Assembly: GCA_050084985.1 (NCBI GenBank)
Contig: JBITNC010000001.1
Coordinates: 162,254,001-162,318,000, forward strand
DNA from: Nageia nagi
Lineage: Eukaryota; Pinophyta
DNA length: 64,000 nt
Direction: 5' to 3'
Positions 45,573 to 56,040 of the stretch are shown in pieces (position 1 is the stretch's first letter; each line of letters starts with the position of its first letter). Under the pieces are notes generated by a model, which searched no databases, was not told the DNA's origin, and worked only from the letters and a program-made list of their open reading frames with translations. The position numbers and the translations under genes were made by a program.

Positions 45573-46641
45573 TGTAATGTCCCCAAATTTGTAAAACATC
45601 CACTTTCTCTCCTCTTGGAGTGTGACATTCATGGCAAAGGAGGAAAAACCAAAAATAAATTAATTTAGGAGTATTTTATTAATATTTTGCATTTATTTCT
45701 ATAACCAAGGCTAAAGAGACCCTTGAGGCACTCACCCTTGGATTTTATTTAATTAATCTAGCTCAATTATTTTTAATTAATGCAATATTAGTCTCTCATA
45801 ATGGGATGTTGCATTTATGAGCCATTGATATTGTAATTTGGCATCTCTAGGCAACCATTATGGGACATTGGGCTTCCTGGGTCCCTAGATGATTTAATTT
45901 GTCATCCCAAGACACTAGAAGAGGGACATTGCACTTTGGGTGATTCCAAGGTATGAGAGATCTTGTTATAAAAGGAGATGGGATGCATCATTTGGGGGAT
46001 GCTTGAAGATCATTAGAGTTTATCTCTTTCTGAGGGTTAGCAGCTAGTGGAGTTGTAGCTTTCCAGCTAGCTTAGTGGGAGAGCTTGAGCCAATGTGGAG
46101 GAGTTCTTACCTAAGCTAGGATAGTAGCTCAAGCTAGTGAGGTGGAGTTGCTAGAGTAACTCGAGCCAGTGAGGTGGAGTTACTAGAATAGTTCGAGCTA
46201 GTGTGGTGGAACTATTCCATCCCTGATCCAGATCTAACTAGTGGGGTAGATCCAAATCCAACCAAATCAATGTGAGGAGGCATGTCCTAGATCCAGACTA
46301 GTCAAATCAATGTGAGGAGGCTCTTCCAGCATTGGGGAGAAGAGGTTGAAGAACTTGTAGGGCCAGATCATCCAAATCTACCTTGTGAGGGAAAACATCC
46401 CCCTTCTTGAGCATTCAGGTATTTTTCCTTGAGTATTGTATTTGTCCATTTGGGACGTCCTAGCTCTTGAAGAATAAAATTCATTTTTGGCTCTATTTCA
46501 TGTTCAATTAATAGATCTGATTTGAATTGAGCTAGTTAGAAAAAATATAAAAATATATATAAATTCCTAAGTAGTGATATTTCAACTTGGAATATTACAC
46601 TTTAACAAAAATCACATTTTGTGAGTTTTATGGATATTATA
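45573..46641 (+). repeat. Element C 5' LTR
   Basis: 1069 bp. TATA box TTATAAAAGG at 45966-45975. Divergence from the 3' LTR is roughly 4-5 % over the first 400 bp by eye. GAGGTGGAGTT-CTAGA-TAG-TCGAGC units repeat at 46080-46230. Confidence 0.95.
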
Positions 46642-46642
46642 G

Positions 46643-46654
46643 TGGTATCAGAGC
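46643..46654 (+). promoter_or_regulatory. Element C primer-binding site (initiator Met tRNA)
   Basis: TGGTATCAGAGC, the exact sequence complementary to plant initiator tRNA-Met, one base after the LTR end. Confidence 0.95.
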
Positions 46655-46682
46655 TAGTTTTCTTGCCAACCTATATTAGCTC

Positions 46683-47700
46683 ATGCTACCCAAGATCCAT
46701 AATTACTACTTGAGAGGAAGAAGTGATCCTGATTACCATTCGAGCTTGGAGGAGAGAGACATAACAAATCTGGAGGGATCTGAAGAGTGGGAGGAAGCCG
46801 AACAAGGGAACATGGCTGATTCCAACATAGCCATCTTGGATGCATTAAGGAAGATGATGGAGCAATTGTAGATACTCACATCCCAAAGAGGGAACCAGAC
46901 TCCACCACCTAGCTAGGAGAATAGAAATGGCCAAGGAGAGAGCTCATCTAGGGCTAGATCTTACTATCAAAAGTCTATACCTATTCCACCTAAGCCTCTT
47001 TTCAAAAAAGAGGAAGATCTGGAGGAGATCTATCGGAGACATCAGGAGAGGCTCGACCAATTGTTCGATGAGTACATGGCCAAATTAGTAGAGTATAGAA
47101 ACATCATATCTTTATAAGAATTTCATGGACAATTGGAGGGAGGAAAAGGAGGATGCCCACCTACCTTTAAGGAGACATTGCAGAAGATCCAATTGGAAAA
47201 ATTTGATGGAGGTGCAGGGATCTCAACAAGAGGATGGATTCACTAGCTCCAAACATACCTATCTTTCAATTCCATGGTAGAAGATGAGGCCATACATTTT
47301 TCCACACTCTCCCTAAAGGGACAAGCCTATGAGTGGTGGCACCATGGATTGAAAATGTTGGGGCATGACCAGATCTCAACTTTTGATGAATTTTGCCAAA
47401 GGTTGCTAGAATGTTTTGAAAAGAAGACTGAAGAAAGTTACTTCCATGAGCTCACTAAGATCCAATAGAAAGGTATAATTAAAGAGTATGTAGATGAGTT
47501 TATGAATGTTTTTGTTATGGTTTCAGATTCTATTAGAAGCTAGAAGGATGGCTATGATCATGGAGGGTTTGAATGAAAATATTAGAGCATCTATCAAAGC
47601 ATTTGAGCCAAATGATCTTGATGAGGCAATTAGAAGGGCCGTAGCACTTGAATCAACTAGTTTGATATAAGGAAAGAAGAATCAAGGAAGGACATAGCCA
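46683..47700 (+). pseudogene. Element C gag (broken)
   Basis: ATG at 46683 opens 62 codons (YYLRGRSDPDYHSSLEERDI, acidic, then LDALRKMMEQL) to a TAG. The reading continues with RSYYQKSIPIPPKPLFKKEE and RHQERLDQLFDEYMAKLVEY (helical), then LEKFDGGAG and, at 47274-47468, FSTLSLKGQAYEWWHHGLKM with FDEFCQRLLECFEKK: the gag core pattern L-G-A--WW and F---L---F. Three or more TAG stops replace likely Gln or Trp codons. Confidence 0.85.
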
Positions 47701-47799
47701 CCCTAGTAATAAATTATGCCAGTAAGTAAAACAAATGGGAGCCAAGGAGAAATGCATGGCCATTAGAGTAGACATAGAGGGATCAGGAGATCTCACATT

Positions 47800-48431
47800 C
47801 TAAAATGAGAAGAAGGAAAATGTGCTTTATCTACAAAGGATCATGGGAGCCAAGCCATCGCTACAATGGGATGGTACAGCTTAGTTATGTAGAGGTAGTG
47901 GAGATGGAGGAACCTAAATCAGATCTGTGGAGCATTTCAAAATTTATGGAAGAGTTTTCCACTCACGGTACCTTGTTCACCATTAGTGGAGCACCCCATT
48001 GCCCCACATTGCACATTTAGGGAAGAGCTCTAGGAGAAGAAGTGACTATTCTTATCGATGGAGAGGCATCTCACAACTTCATTAATGCTTTGTTTACTAC
48101 TAAGAAATAAGTAAGGATGGATGTTTTTGAAGGATTCAATGTGGCCAATGCTAATGACCAGATCTCATTTTGCAATAAGGTGATTAGACAACTTCCAGTT
48201 GAGACCAACAATTACTCCATGAGAAGTGATTTCTATGTATATCCCATGGGAGGGACCTTGCACATGGTATTTGGAATTCAATGGCTAAAAACTTTGGGGG
48301 AGATTAGGACAAATTATGACACCTTGGAAATGAAGTTCCTAGCAAATGGAAAGGAGGTCATCATGAGAGGATTGCAGGGTAGAAATAGGGCCACTTCACA
48401 AGCCCATCAATTGGAAGTAATAGAAGATTAA
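47800..48431 (+). pseudogene. Element C zinc-knuckle remnant and aspartic protease
   Basis: RRRKMCFIYKGSWEPSHRYN (47805-47865) corresponds to a C-x2-C-x-x-x-W-x-x-x-H-x-C-type knuckle with two Cys replaced by Tyr, followed by VQLSYVEVVE. The protease reads EEVTILIDGEASHNFINALF (about 48040-48098), where plant gypsy proteases have LIDSGATHNFI, so the active-site triad D-S-G appears as D-G-E. MVFGIQWLKTLGEIRTNYDT (48265-48325) and the MKFLANGKEV block complete the domain. The coding text stops at 48431. Confidence 0.85.
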
Positions 48432-49059
48432 AAGTAGCAACATTGAATCATTCATCATGTCCCAAATAGAACTATCATGCAAGATGTCACCTAGTCCCAA
48501 GGTAACATGCCCACATTTGCTCAGCCACTAACAAATTGGTTAAGAGTGTTCTTTTTCTAGAAAATAAGTTGGAGGTTGATTGAAGATTGGAAACAAGTGA
48601 TAATACTTGCTGGTCAGATTTACTTCTCTTTGGCATATATGTCCCTATTACAAGTATATTGCTGCAAAATTTTTTGGAACAAATTGTCCATCATCTTGCT
48701 TAAAATGAGAAATAGAGGGATTGGAGATTTGGTATTACTTCATCATACTTTTCTTGTGAACTACTCAACCACTTAGACTAATGGGATGTTGGGATGATTG
48801 CATTCATACTTGCTAAGATTGTAGATTCTCCCTCCCATCATGTGATGCAGTCCTGGATAGAAGATAACCCACTAGCACTCCTTGATTTCATTCAGGTCTT
48901 GGATGTTGGGTTGTAGAGCTATGAAGGTAGACATTTTGTCCATCACTTGTAGTAGAAAATTAGAACTCTTTGTCCTTATTCTTTCATTCACATTATAGCT
49001 TTTCAAGATGGGAAAGAGAAGGGCCAATTTATCTTGAGTTGCTTGGGGACAAGAAATTC
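48432..49059 (+). other. Element C 3' region, no recognisable domain
   Basis: About 630 bp between protease and purine tract. Short frames only (e.g. 48576-48776, Leu/Ile-rich). No RT or integrase motif. FILSCLGTRNSGRGEL in the last 60 bp resembles the tail that precedes gypsy purine tracts. Confidence 0.5.
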
Positions 49060-50178
49060 AGGAAGGGGAGAATTGTAATGTCCCCAAATTTGTAAAACAT
49101 CCACTTTCTCTCCTCTTAGAGTGTGACGTTCATGGTAAAGGAGGAGAAACCAAAAATAAATTAATTTAGGAGTATTTTATTAATATTTTGCATTTATTTT
49201 TGTAACCAAGGCTAAAGAGACCCTTGAAGCACTCACCCCTGGATTTTATTTAATTAATCTAGCTCAATTATTTGTAATTAATGCAATATTAGTCTCTCAT
49301 AATGGGATGTTGCATTTATGAGTCATTGATCTTGTAATTTGGCATCTATAGGTAACCATTATGGGGCATTAGGCTTCTTGGGTCCCTAGATGATATAATT
49401 TATCATCCCAAGACACTAGAAGAGGGACATTGCACTTTGGGTGATTCCAAGGTATGAGAGATCTTGTTATAAAAGGAGATGGGATGCATCATTTGGGGGA
49501 TTCTTAAAGATCATTAGAGTTTATCTCTTTTTGATGGTTAGCAGCTAGTGGAGTTGCAACTTTCCAGCTAGCTTAGTGGGAGAGCTTGAGCCAGTGTGGA
49601 GGAGTTCTTACCTAAGCTAGGATAGTAACTCGAGCCAGTGAGGTGGAGTTGCTAGAGTAGCTCAAGCCAATTAGGTGGAGTTATTGGCATAGTTCAAGCT
49701 AATGTGGTGGAACTATTTCATCCCTAATCTAGATCCAACCAGTGGGGTAGATCCAGATCTAGCCAATGCGGCCATGTTCTAGATCTAGATCTAACCTACC
49801 AAATTAGTGTGAGGAGGCACATCTTAGATCCAAACCAACTAAATCAGTGTGAGGAGGCTCTTCCAGCATTGGGAAGAAGAGGTTGAAGAACTTGCAAGGC
49901 CAGATCATCCAAATCTACCTTGTGAGGGAAAACATCCCCCTTCTTGAGCATTTAGGTATTTTTCCTTGAGTATTGTATTTATTCATTTGGGATGTCCCAG
50001 CTCTTGAAGAATAAAATTCATTTCTAGCTCTATTTCTTATTCAATTTATAGATTTGATTTGAATTGAGCTAGTTAGAAAAAATATAAAAATATATATAAA
50101 TTCCTAAGTAGTGATATTTCAACTTGGAATATTACACTTTAACAAAAATCACATTTTGTGAGTTTTGGGGATATTACA
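49060..50178 (+). repeat. Element C purine tract and 3' LTR
   Basis: AGGAAGGGGAGAAT at 49060-49073 primes plus strand synthesis; the LTR follows at 49074-50178 (1105 bp) with TATA box TTATAAAAGG at 49467-49476. It carries an extra ATCTAGATCTA-containing segment near 49775 compared with the 5' LTR. Confidence 0.93.
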
Positions 50179-51411
50179 AGTCAGTGGATCCTAGAATAAG
50201 TAATGGTGGGTGATGATTCAAGAAGATCCCAAATAGAACCTATCAATTTTGAATGATGATGTTAGAAATTTTGGCTAAAAGTAATGGGTACTAAGTAGAG
50301 CAAGTTCATCAATAAAACCTAAAGAAAAGAAATAATACCCACCAGACTAAAGTAAGAGTAATGGATAAGAAATAACACCCAGATCCACTTGATCTTAAGT
50401 GTTTGACCCCTAAGGCCCTATTAATATGTCAAATTCAACTCAATTCCACATAACAATGGTAGTTTCTTCAAAAACTAGGTTAATATACTATTCAGAACCC
50501 TCCATTACTCTATTCATTTAAAAACTATACTATGAATCATCAATGATTGTAGAGAAGTAGATAGCCATCGATAGAACATAGTGCTAGATCATATCTATCA
50601 TACTACAAATGAGTACTTTTTCAATCAGCTACAACACCATATTTAATCAAATACAAGGCCAAAGGAGTAGTTAATGACATGTTAGGAGGATTATGACTCA
50701 ATGAATATGATTGTTTAGAAAATTCAAATTCTTAGATTATCATACTGTTGGTACTTATTCACTATGTAATCTAACACAGGTGTAAAATTTATTATAAATA
50801 TTTTTTTTTTTTGCTTATTTCAATCAAGATGAGTAATTATGTATATAAATTATAGACAACAACCCACCAGGGCATGTAAATGTATAAATGGTAAACTATT
50901 AGGAATAAAAGAGGTTGAACATTCTAGCAAATTTGCCTAGATTTGTAAGATACTTTCATATATGATAATGCAAATAGATAATCCTTTGCCCTTCTACAAC
51001 AAGTGCCTATTTATTGCTTTTGTAAATATTATGTATGAGATGATGTCTTAAGTTGTGGCTGTGTATTATGATTGCAAGACCCCAAGGGTAAGATAGCTCA
51101 CGATTCTTAATGTTGGTTATGAATTGCTACTTATGTTGCAATGCCTAGGCTATGAAGTTCTTGCTTTAGTTTTAGTTCAATTTGTTAATCTGTTTCTTGT
51201 AACTCTATACTTTTATCTCTTTTCTATTACTTTTAACCTTCATAATAGATAGGAACCAACCTATAACCTAGAGATTGAGTAGAAAACCAACACAACCACA
51301 TTTCCACCACCTTTTGCTCTTTCAAGGAACCTAATGTTGCAAATAATGGAGAACTTGACTAGACCAAACCCTTTGAGGTTACATTATATCAATCAATAAT
51401 AGAAACTTCCA

Positions 51412-51430
51412 TTTTTGGCATGCTCGATGG
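51412..51430 (+). promoter_or_regulatory. E3 primer-binding-site-like sequence
   Basis: TTTTTGGCATGCTCGATGG, about 16 bp inside the LTR end, closely matches the E1 site and the TTTGGCACGC-type site of Tat elements. tRNA not identified. Confidence 0.65.
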
Positions 51431-51789
51431 GAGATGAACTAAAATTTCATATTTTAGGGATGTAAATAGGCTAGATAGCTATGTCTAATGGGCTATCAAT
51501 TTGATTCTTCAAAGATTATAAAGTTCTTTTAACCTTATTGGTGACTTTGCTATTAACTAGCCAATATTTCAAACCTTGGCACCTCTAGAATGCAAACTTA
51601 CTAGAAGTAGTGCCAAAAATTCCCTTAGACACCCAAGTTTAAAGAGTTATCAATTCCTCATAGGTGGACTAGGTAAAAGATTTCATGAGTTGTATCCCTT
51701 GTAATTACCTTAAGGGAAATCCTACTATTAGTTGTATTCAATTTAACCCTAGAAAATCCTTCAACTATTGCCAATACTCCAAGCATGTA

Positions 51790-52960
51790 TTAGCCAATAG
51801 ATTTTTCTACTTGGAATAATGATCACCCTTTGGTCATTGCTTCTAATGCCCCTACTATACCTCTAGCAACATTCAAAGTTTTTCCTAAGTATGATGGGTC
51901 TAGTAAAACACCATATGAACATTATCAAGATGTATCTTTGTTGGCTTCAAGCTTTGATATCATTGATGAAATAGTGATGACTAGGTTATTATCACACTCT
52001 TTTGAAGGCAAAGCAACTAAATGATTCAAAACTCTCACAGCTTAATCTATAAATTCATGGGAGAGTTACATCAAGCTTTAATTAAAAGATTTATTATAGA
52101 TGGTGATGATAGTACATTTATTAGCTTCATAGTATGTATCAAAAGATATCTTCATGATTCCATTGATGATTTCAATATTAGATTTGAGAGAACATGAAAG
52201 TCTATTTCAATAAAGATTAGACCACAAGCTCTAGTATATTATAGGAAGGCCTTTCTCCTATACCTTAATATGTTCATTGTTATGTCAAGAGATACCTTCC
52301 TAGATGTTTACTAGATAGCAAAAACTTCTAAGCATACCTTGGTATCCTTTATAAAGATGCAACCTAGAGCTATTATGCTATTATTTCCTAATTTACCTCC
52401 TAAATAAGTCCCTCAAATTGCTCATCCTAGAGTTTTAGCCTTACCACCTCCTCCCAAGCCTATTATTTAGAATCAAATACTAGCATTACCTACTATTACA
52501 TCCACTAGTGCTAATACTAATCCCAAATCTTAAGAAGAGAAAAGGATAAGGAAATTAGAGATAACTATAAGGAACTTTACCAATGAGCTCACTTTGTAAG
52601 AAAGGAAGAATTAAGGTTTTAATTACAAAAGATATGAAAATCAATATCAACCCACATTCTAATCTTAAATGAACCAACTAGAATAATCAAGTGCCCCAAA
52701 AATAGTTGAAAATGTTGTTATGATGAGTTTTGCAAAAAGTGTTACTTTTAGCATTACAAAATGGTGTTCCCTATGTTTAGCTCTTCATTTTCTAGACTCA
52801 TGTGTGATTTATCAACATAAATATTTGGGATTACATTTAGACCAAATGGTGGAACTTACATTAGATACTACTAGTGATCTCACCATGGTAAATATTTGGC
52901 TTCTAAAATATGTTAGAAAATAAGCAAACTATGTTCAAACTAGAGCTTCTTCTTCAACAA
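51790..52960 (+). pseudogene. E3 gag (broken)
   Basis: The frame 51830-52024 reads NAPTIPLATFKVFPKYDGSS, then YEHYQDVSLLASSFDIIDEI and VMTRLLSHSFEGKATK, with a TGA where the W of KA--WF is expected. Later frames are badly broken. WCSLCLALHFLDSC near 52768-52810 looks like the short zinc motif (C-x2-C-L-x2-H-x4-C) that precedes protease in this lineage. Confidence 0.75.
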
Positions 52961-53494
52961 CTCCATAAAAACCCCTAGTTACTCAACAAAATCAACCATA
53001 TATTCTAATATTACCTGAACATAAGAAAGCTAAGGCTCCCTTAATCCAACCTCAGAATCAACAAGATCAATTCCTGGTACATTTGGGCAATGTTTCTCAA
53101 AATTCAAGTAATAATGTTCCTGCTTAAACAAATTCTATTGTAGATAGTAAAGAAGTCCAAGAGAAGGAGAGACCTAATACTTTGAGGTATCCTTTTATTA
53201 TAGATTATCATAAATAAAAGGACACTCAATAATTCAAAACACATCAATAAGAGGAATTAAGTAAGTTTATCCCATATGATCCATATAATATTATGGAAGA
53301 ACTAAAAAAACTCCTTCTAAGATGATTATGTTTGATGCATTAAATATACCAGGTCAATTAGATATTTTACAATAGGTATTGAAATTAAGAAATAGTAAGC
53401 AGAGGGTAAATGAAAAAAATGTTATCTTTGCAATATCTAATTATGCCCCTCCATCTACCATAGGTATAAGAAGACCCCCACCATTCTTTCTATC

Positions 53495-53830
53495 CCTAAG
53501 ATAAAAAGATTGGGTAGTGAATAATTGTATGATAGATATTGAAGCTACAATAACTATGATTCTTAGAGTTGTTGCAAATGAAATGAAGCTATATATTACA
53601 AGATGTGCTAATGGTGTCATACAATTGGATTCTTCCTCTATTGATATCATTGGTAGTGTTAAAGGAGTCCCAATTTAAATGCATTCCTTAACATTTATGT
53701 TATTCAATATATCATTGTGGTTGATCTTTCACTTTTGTTTGGAATATGTCTATCTAGAGAATTCATTGCTAAATTGATAGGGTAATTAGCTTTAGACTAT
53801 AGTCATATTTTACTTCCCTTCCAAGAAAAA
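53495..53830 (+). pseudogene. E3 aspartic protease (broken)
   Basis: The plus strand reads DWVVNNCMIDIEATITMILR (53510-53570), then VVANEMKLYITRCANGVIQL and DSSSIDIIGSVKGVPI. It matches the E1 protease (NYLIDFEAATTIMPK and LDSTLIKIVGFIKD). The catalytic D-x-G reads D-I-E, Gly to Glu as in E1. The end is lost in stops near 53830. Confidence 0.75.
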
Positions 53831-54059
53831 CAAGTAAAAATTCTAAATAAGGGTACCAAAAGTGTTCATCTAAAGAAGATCATAGAATAAAACTATTTGA
53901 GTGGCCCTTAACCTGTGGAAATATTTGAAAGGGATTCACTTAGAGAATCAATCCTAACAATTAAAGTTCTTCTAGTAAAGATTTAAATTATCATGTTATA
54001 GATGCTATCATGGGTAATTATTGTTTATATGAAAATGTGTAATGAATCTCAATCATAGC

Positions 54060-54500
54060 TAAAAAAAATGAGATATTGACAATATACTTTCATGGATCCA
54101 AATGTAAGTATGGATGTGGAGCTAGAGTTGTATTCAAATCTTTAGAAAGACATATGAAAATATTCTCCTTCAGATTCACATGGATTAGTACAAATAATGT
54201 TGTTGAATATGAAACCCTTTGTTAAGGGTTATCTAAAGCGATCAGTATAAGCATTAGATGCCTAATTGTTCATGGTGATTCAGAATTAATCATAAAGTAA
54301 GGTAGAAATTAGATTAGTGAAAAATATCACTATTTGAAGACCTATAAGAATAGAGTTTGGAATTTATTGGAGTCATTCTTAGCTATCAATTTTATATCTA
54401 TTCCTAGAAGGTGCAACTAAATAGATAATGTACTTGCTAGAAAAGGGACATATTATAACCCTACTCATTATAAAAGAGGAGCTCTTGGAGTCAAAGTTCA
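54060..54500 (+). pseudogene. E3 archaeal-type RNase H located upstream of RT
   Basis: Reads LTIYFHGSKCKYGCGARVVF (54080-54140; first catalytic Asp of FDGS changed to His), FRFTWISTNNVVEYETLC (54170-54225; Glu kept), LIVHGDSELIIK (54268-54303; Asp kept), KNRVWNLLESFLAINFISIP then RR (54345-54405), and a NVLA end. All archaeal-type RNase H motifs are in order. RT begins some 450 bp further on, so the domain precedes RT exactly as in E1. Confidence 0.82.
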
Positions 54501-54859
54501 ATATAGGCCTTCAGTAACTAATGCTATAAATTTCTAGCAAGTATTTGATTCTAATGAGCATATTATGAACTTCCTCTTGGATGAAGCAGTAGCTCACACT
54601 TTTAGTATTCAAGAATTACCTAACTATTTCTAAGAATTAGATGTTATCAAACTCATAAATAATGTTATACTAAAAGGATTACTCTATTTTGATTTAAAAG
54701 ATGTCCAAAAAGCTCAAGCCTTGGCCATCAAGAAGGAGAGTTATGTTGAACTTGAAATAGAACTTGGAAAGTATATAAAGGTAGGCTCAAAGTGTTTTGA
54801 TAAACAAAAACCTATTATGTCTCAAATATATAATGAGTTCTCGAAAGTAATTACCTAGA

Positions 54860-55420
54860 CTTATGATGATCTTAAAATATATGATAAAAGTTTCATCCAA
54901 CACATAATTGAGATTGAACTAGATGCCAGCCATATAGGCAAAAACAAAGGCTAGTTAATCCAAAATTAAAAGAAGCTATGAAATAAGAATTGATTAAGCT
55001 ATTTGATTCAAAAATTATCTATCCTATCAAGCATTCATCTTGGTTTGCAAATTTGATTTATGTTAGAAAAAAAAATGGAGAAATCAAACTTTGTATTGAT
55101 TTTAAAAATTTAAATCAAGTGTCTATGTAGATGATATTACTATATTCTCTAAAAGTAGAAAGGATCATCTAGAACATCTCAGAAAATTTTTTCAAAAATG
55201 CATAAAATTTGGCATTTCAATTAATTCAAAATTTTTTATTTTTATGGTTAACCAAAGAAAATTACTTGGCCACATTATCTTAGAGGAAGGATTGATGATT
55301 GATCTAGTTAGAGTAAAATCTATTGAAGCATTATCACTCCCTTCCAACAAGAAAGCCTTACAATCATTTCTTGGTTAGATAAATTTTATTAAAAAATTTA
55401 TTAATGATTTTTTATAAATT
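54860..55420 (+). pseudogene. E3 reverse transcriptase with core deletion
   Basis: The N-terminal part reads YDDLKIYDKSFIQHIIEIEL (54865-54925), SSWFANLIYVRKKNGEIKLC-type text (55030-55090) and DFKNLNQVS at 55098-55124. The very next codons are MYVDDITIFSKSRKDHLEHL (55121-55185), so roughly 150-170 residues that normally lie between these blocks, including MDGFSGY and the MPFGLKNA block, are missing. The catalytic YVDD itself is intact. SINSKFFIF and LLGHIILEEGLM follow. The deletion alone would abolish activity. Confidence 0.82.
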
Positions 55421-56040
55421 GTATCCCAAATCACTTCAATGCTAAAGAAATATGCTATATTCTCTTGGTCAAGTGAAGCAAAACAACCTTTAGAGAAATT
55501 AAAAAAGCTATAATAAAAACTCTTGTGCTTAAAAATTCTAATATGTCAAAAGATTTCATCATGTATGCAAATAGAGTAGAAAGAAGCATTGCTGCAATTC
55601 TAGCACAAAAAGATGATAACAAAGAAGAACATTCAATTTTCTTTCATAGCCAAACACTACATCAACACCAAAAAAGGTACTCATTTATTGAAAAGCAAGT
55701 GTTTTTCATAATAAAGGTAAAAAATTCAAGCATTATATCTCCCACAATAGTATCCTTGTATTTACTATCCATCTAGATGTAAGAAATTATGTTATACAAG
55801 AAGACTTAAGTGAAGGAAAGGTTGGCTGGATTACTAAAATAATGGAATATGATATAGAAGTTAAACCAACCAAGCTGATTAGAGGTATGACTCTATGTGA
55901 AAATATAGTTGAAGCTTCACATATGATTTCTATTATAGAGGATGAACAAAAACTAAATGAAGAAAGTGATTGGATTAAGCAAGTTAATTTTTACTTTCAA
56001 AATGGTAAATGTCCTAAATATTTAAATAGATTTTAGTGAA
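55421..56040 (+). pseudogene. E3 Ty3/gypsy RNase H (broken)
   Basis: Frame 55525-55776 reads RSIAAILAQKDDNKEEHSIF then FHSQTLHQHQKRYSFIEKQV, the A---A-L-Q-D---E--I-F-S--L---E--Y---EK-- pattern. Frame 55842-56036 gives MEYDIEVKPTKLIRGMTLCE, the usual L-EYDIEIKPTKL-KG--L text. One frameshift lies between them. Same sequence type as E1 (KYDVEIHPTKLIMGRALCKQ). Confidence 0.85.

Larger units (their letters stand above)
45573..50178 (+). mobile_element. Element C: 4.6-kb gag-protease-only LTR retrotransposon
   Basis: LTRs at 45573-46641 and 49074-50178 start TGTAATGTCCCC; the 3' copy ends ATATTACA, the 5' copy ATATTATA. The exact duplication AGTCA flanks it (45568-45572, 50179-50183). A perfect initiator-Met primer site and a purine tract are present. 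The 2.4-kb interior encodes gag, a knuckle remnant and protease, but no RT, RNase H or integrase. Gag and protease are of plant gypsy type, probably chromovirus-like (inference). It sits in the E3 5' LTR. Confidence 0.95.
45321..50330 (+). repeat. 100-bp tandem repeats in the E3 5' LTR (four copies, split by element C)
   Basis: ATAGAGCC-ATCAATTTTGA starts units at 45321, 45422, 45522 and, after element C, 50233. Subtracting C plus its duplication gives spacings of 100-101 bp. The 3' LTR has the same four units at 62000, 62100, 62200 and 62300. Confidence 0.93.
44793..51395 (+). repeat. E3 5' LTR, interrupted by element C
   Basis: Starts TATATTCTTTTAGAATTGC, where the 3' LTR has TGTATTC. TATA box CTATAAAAG near 45117. 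It resumes after element C at 50184 and ends near CAATCA at 51395. Contains short GAGTTGTAAATACA-type repeats (45157-45285) and the 100-bp repeats described separately. Confidence 0.88.
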
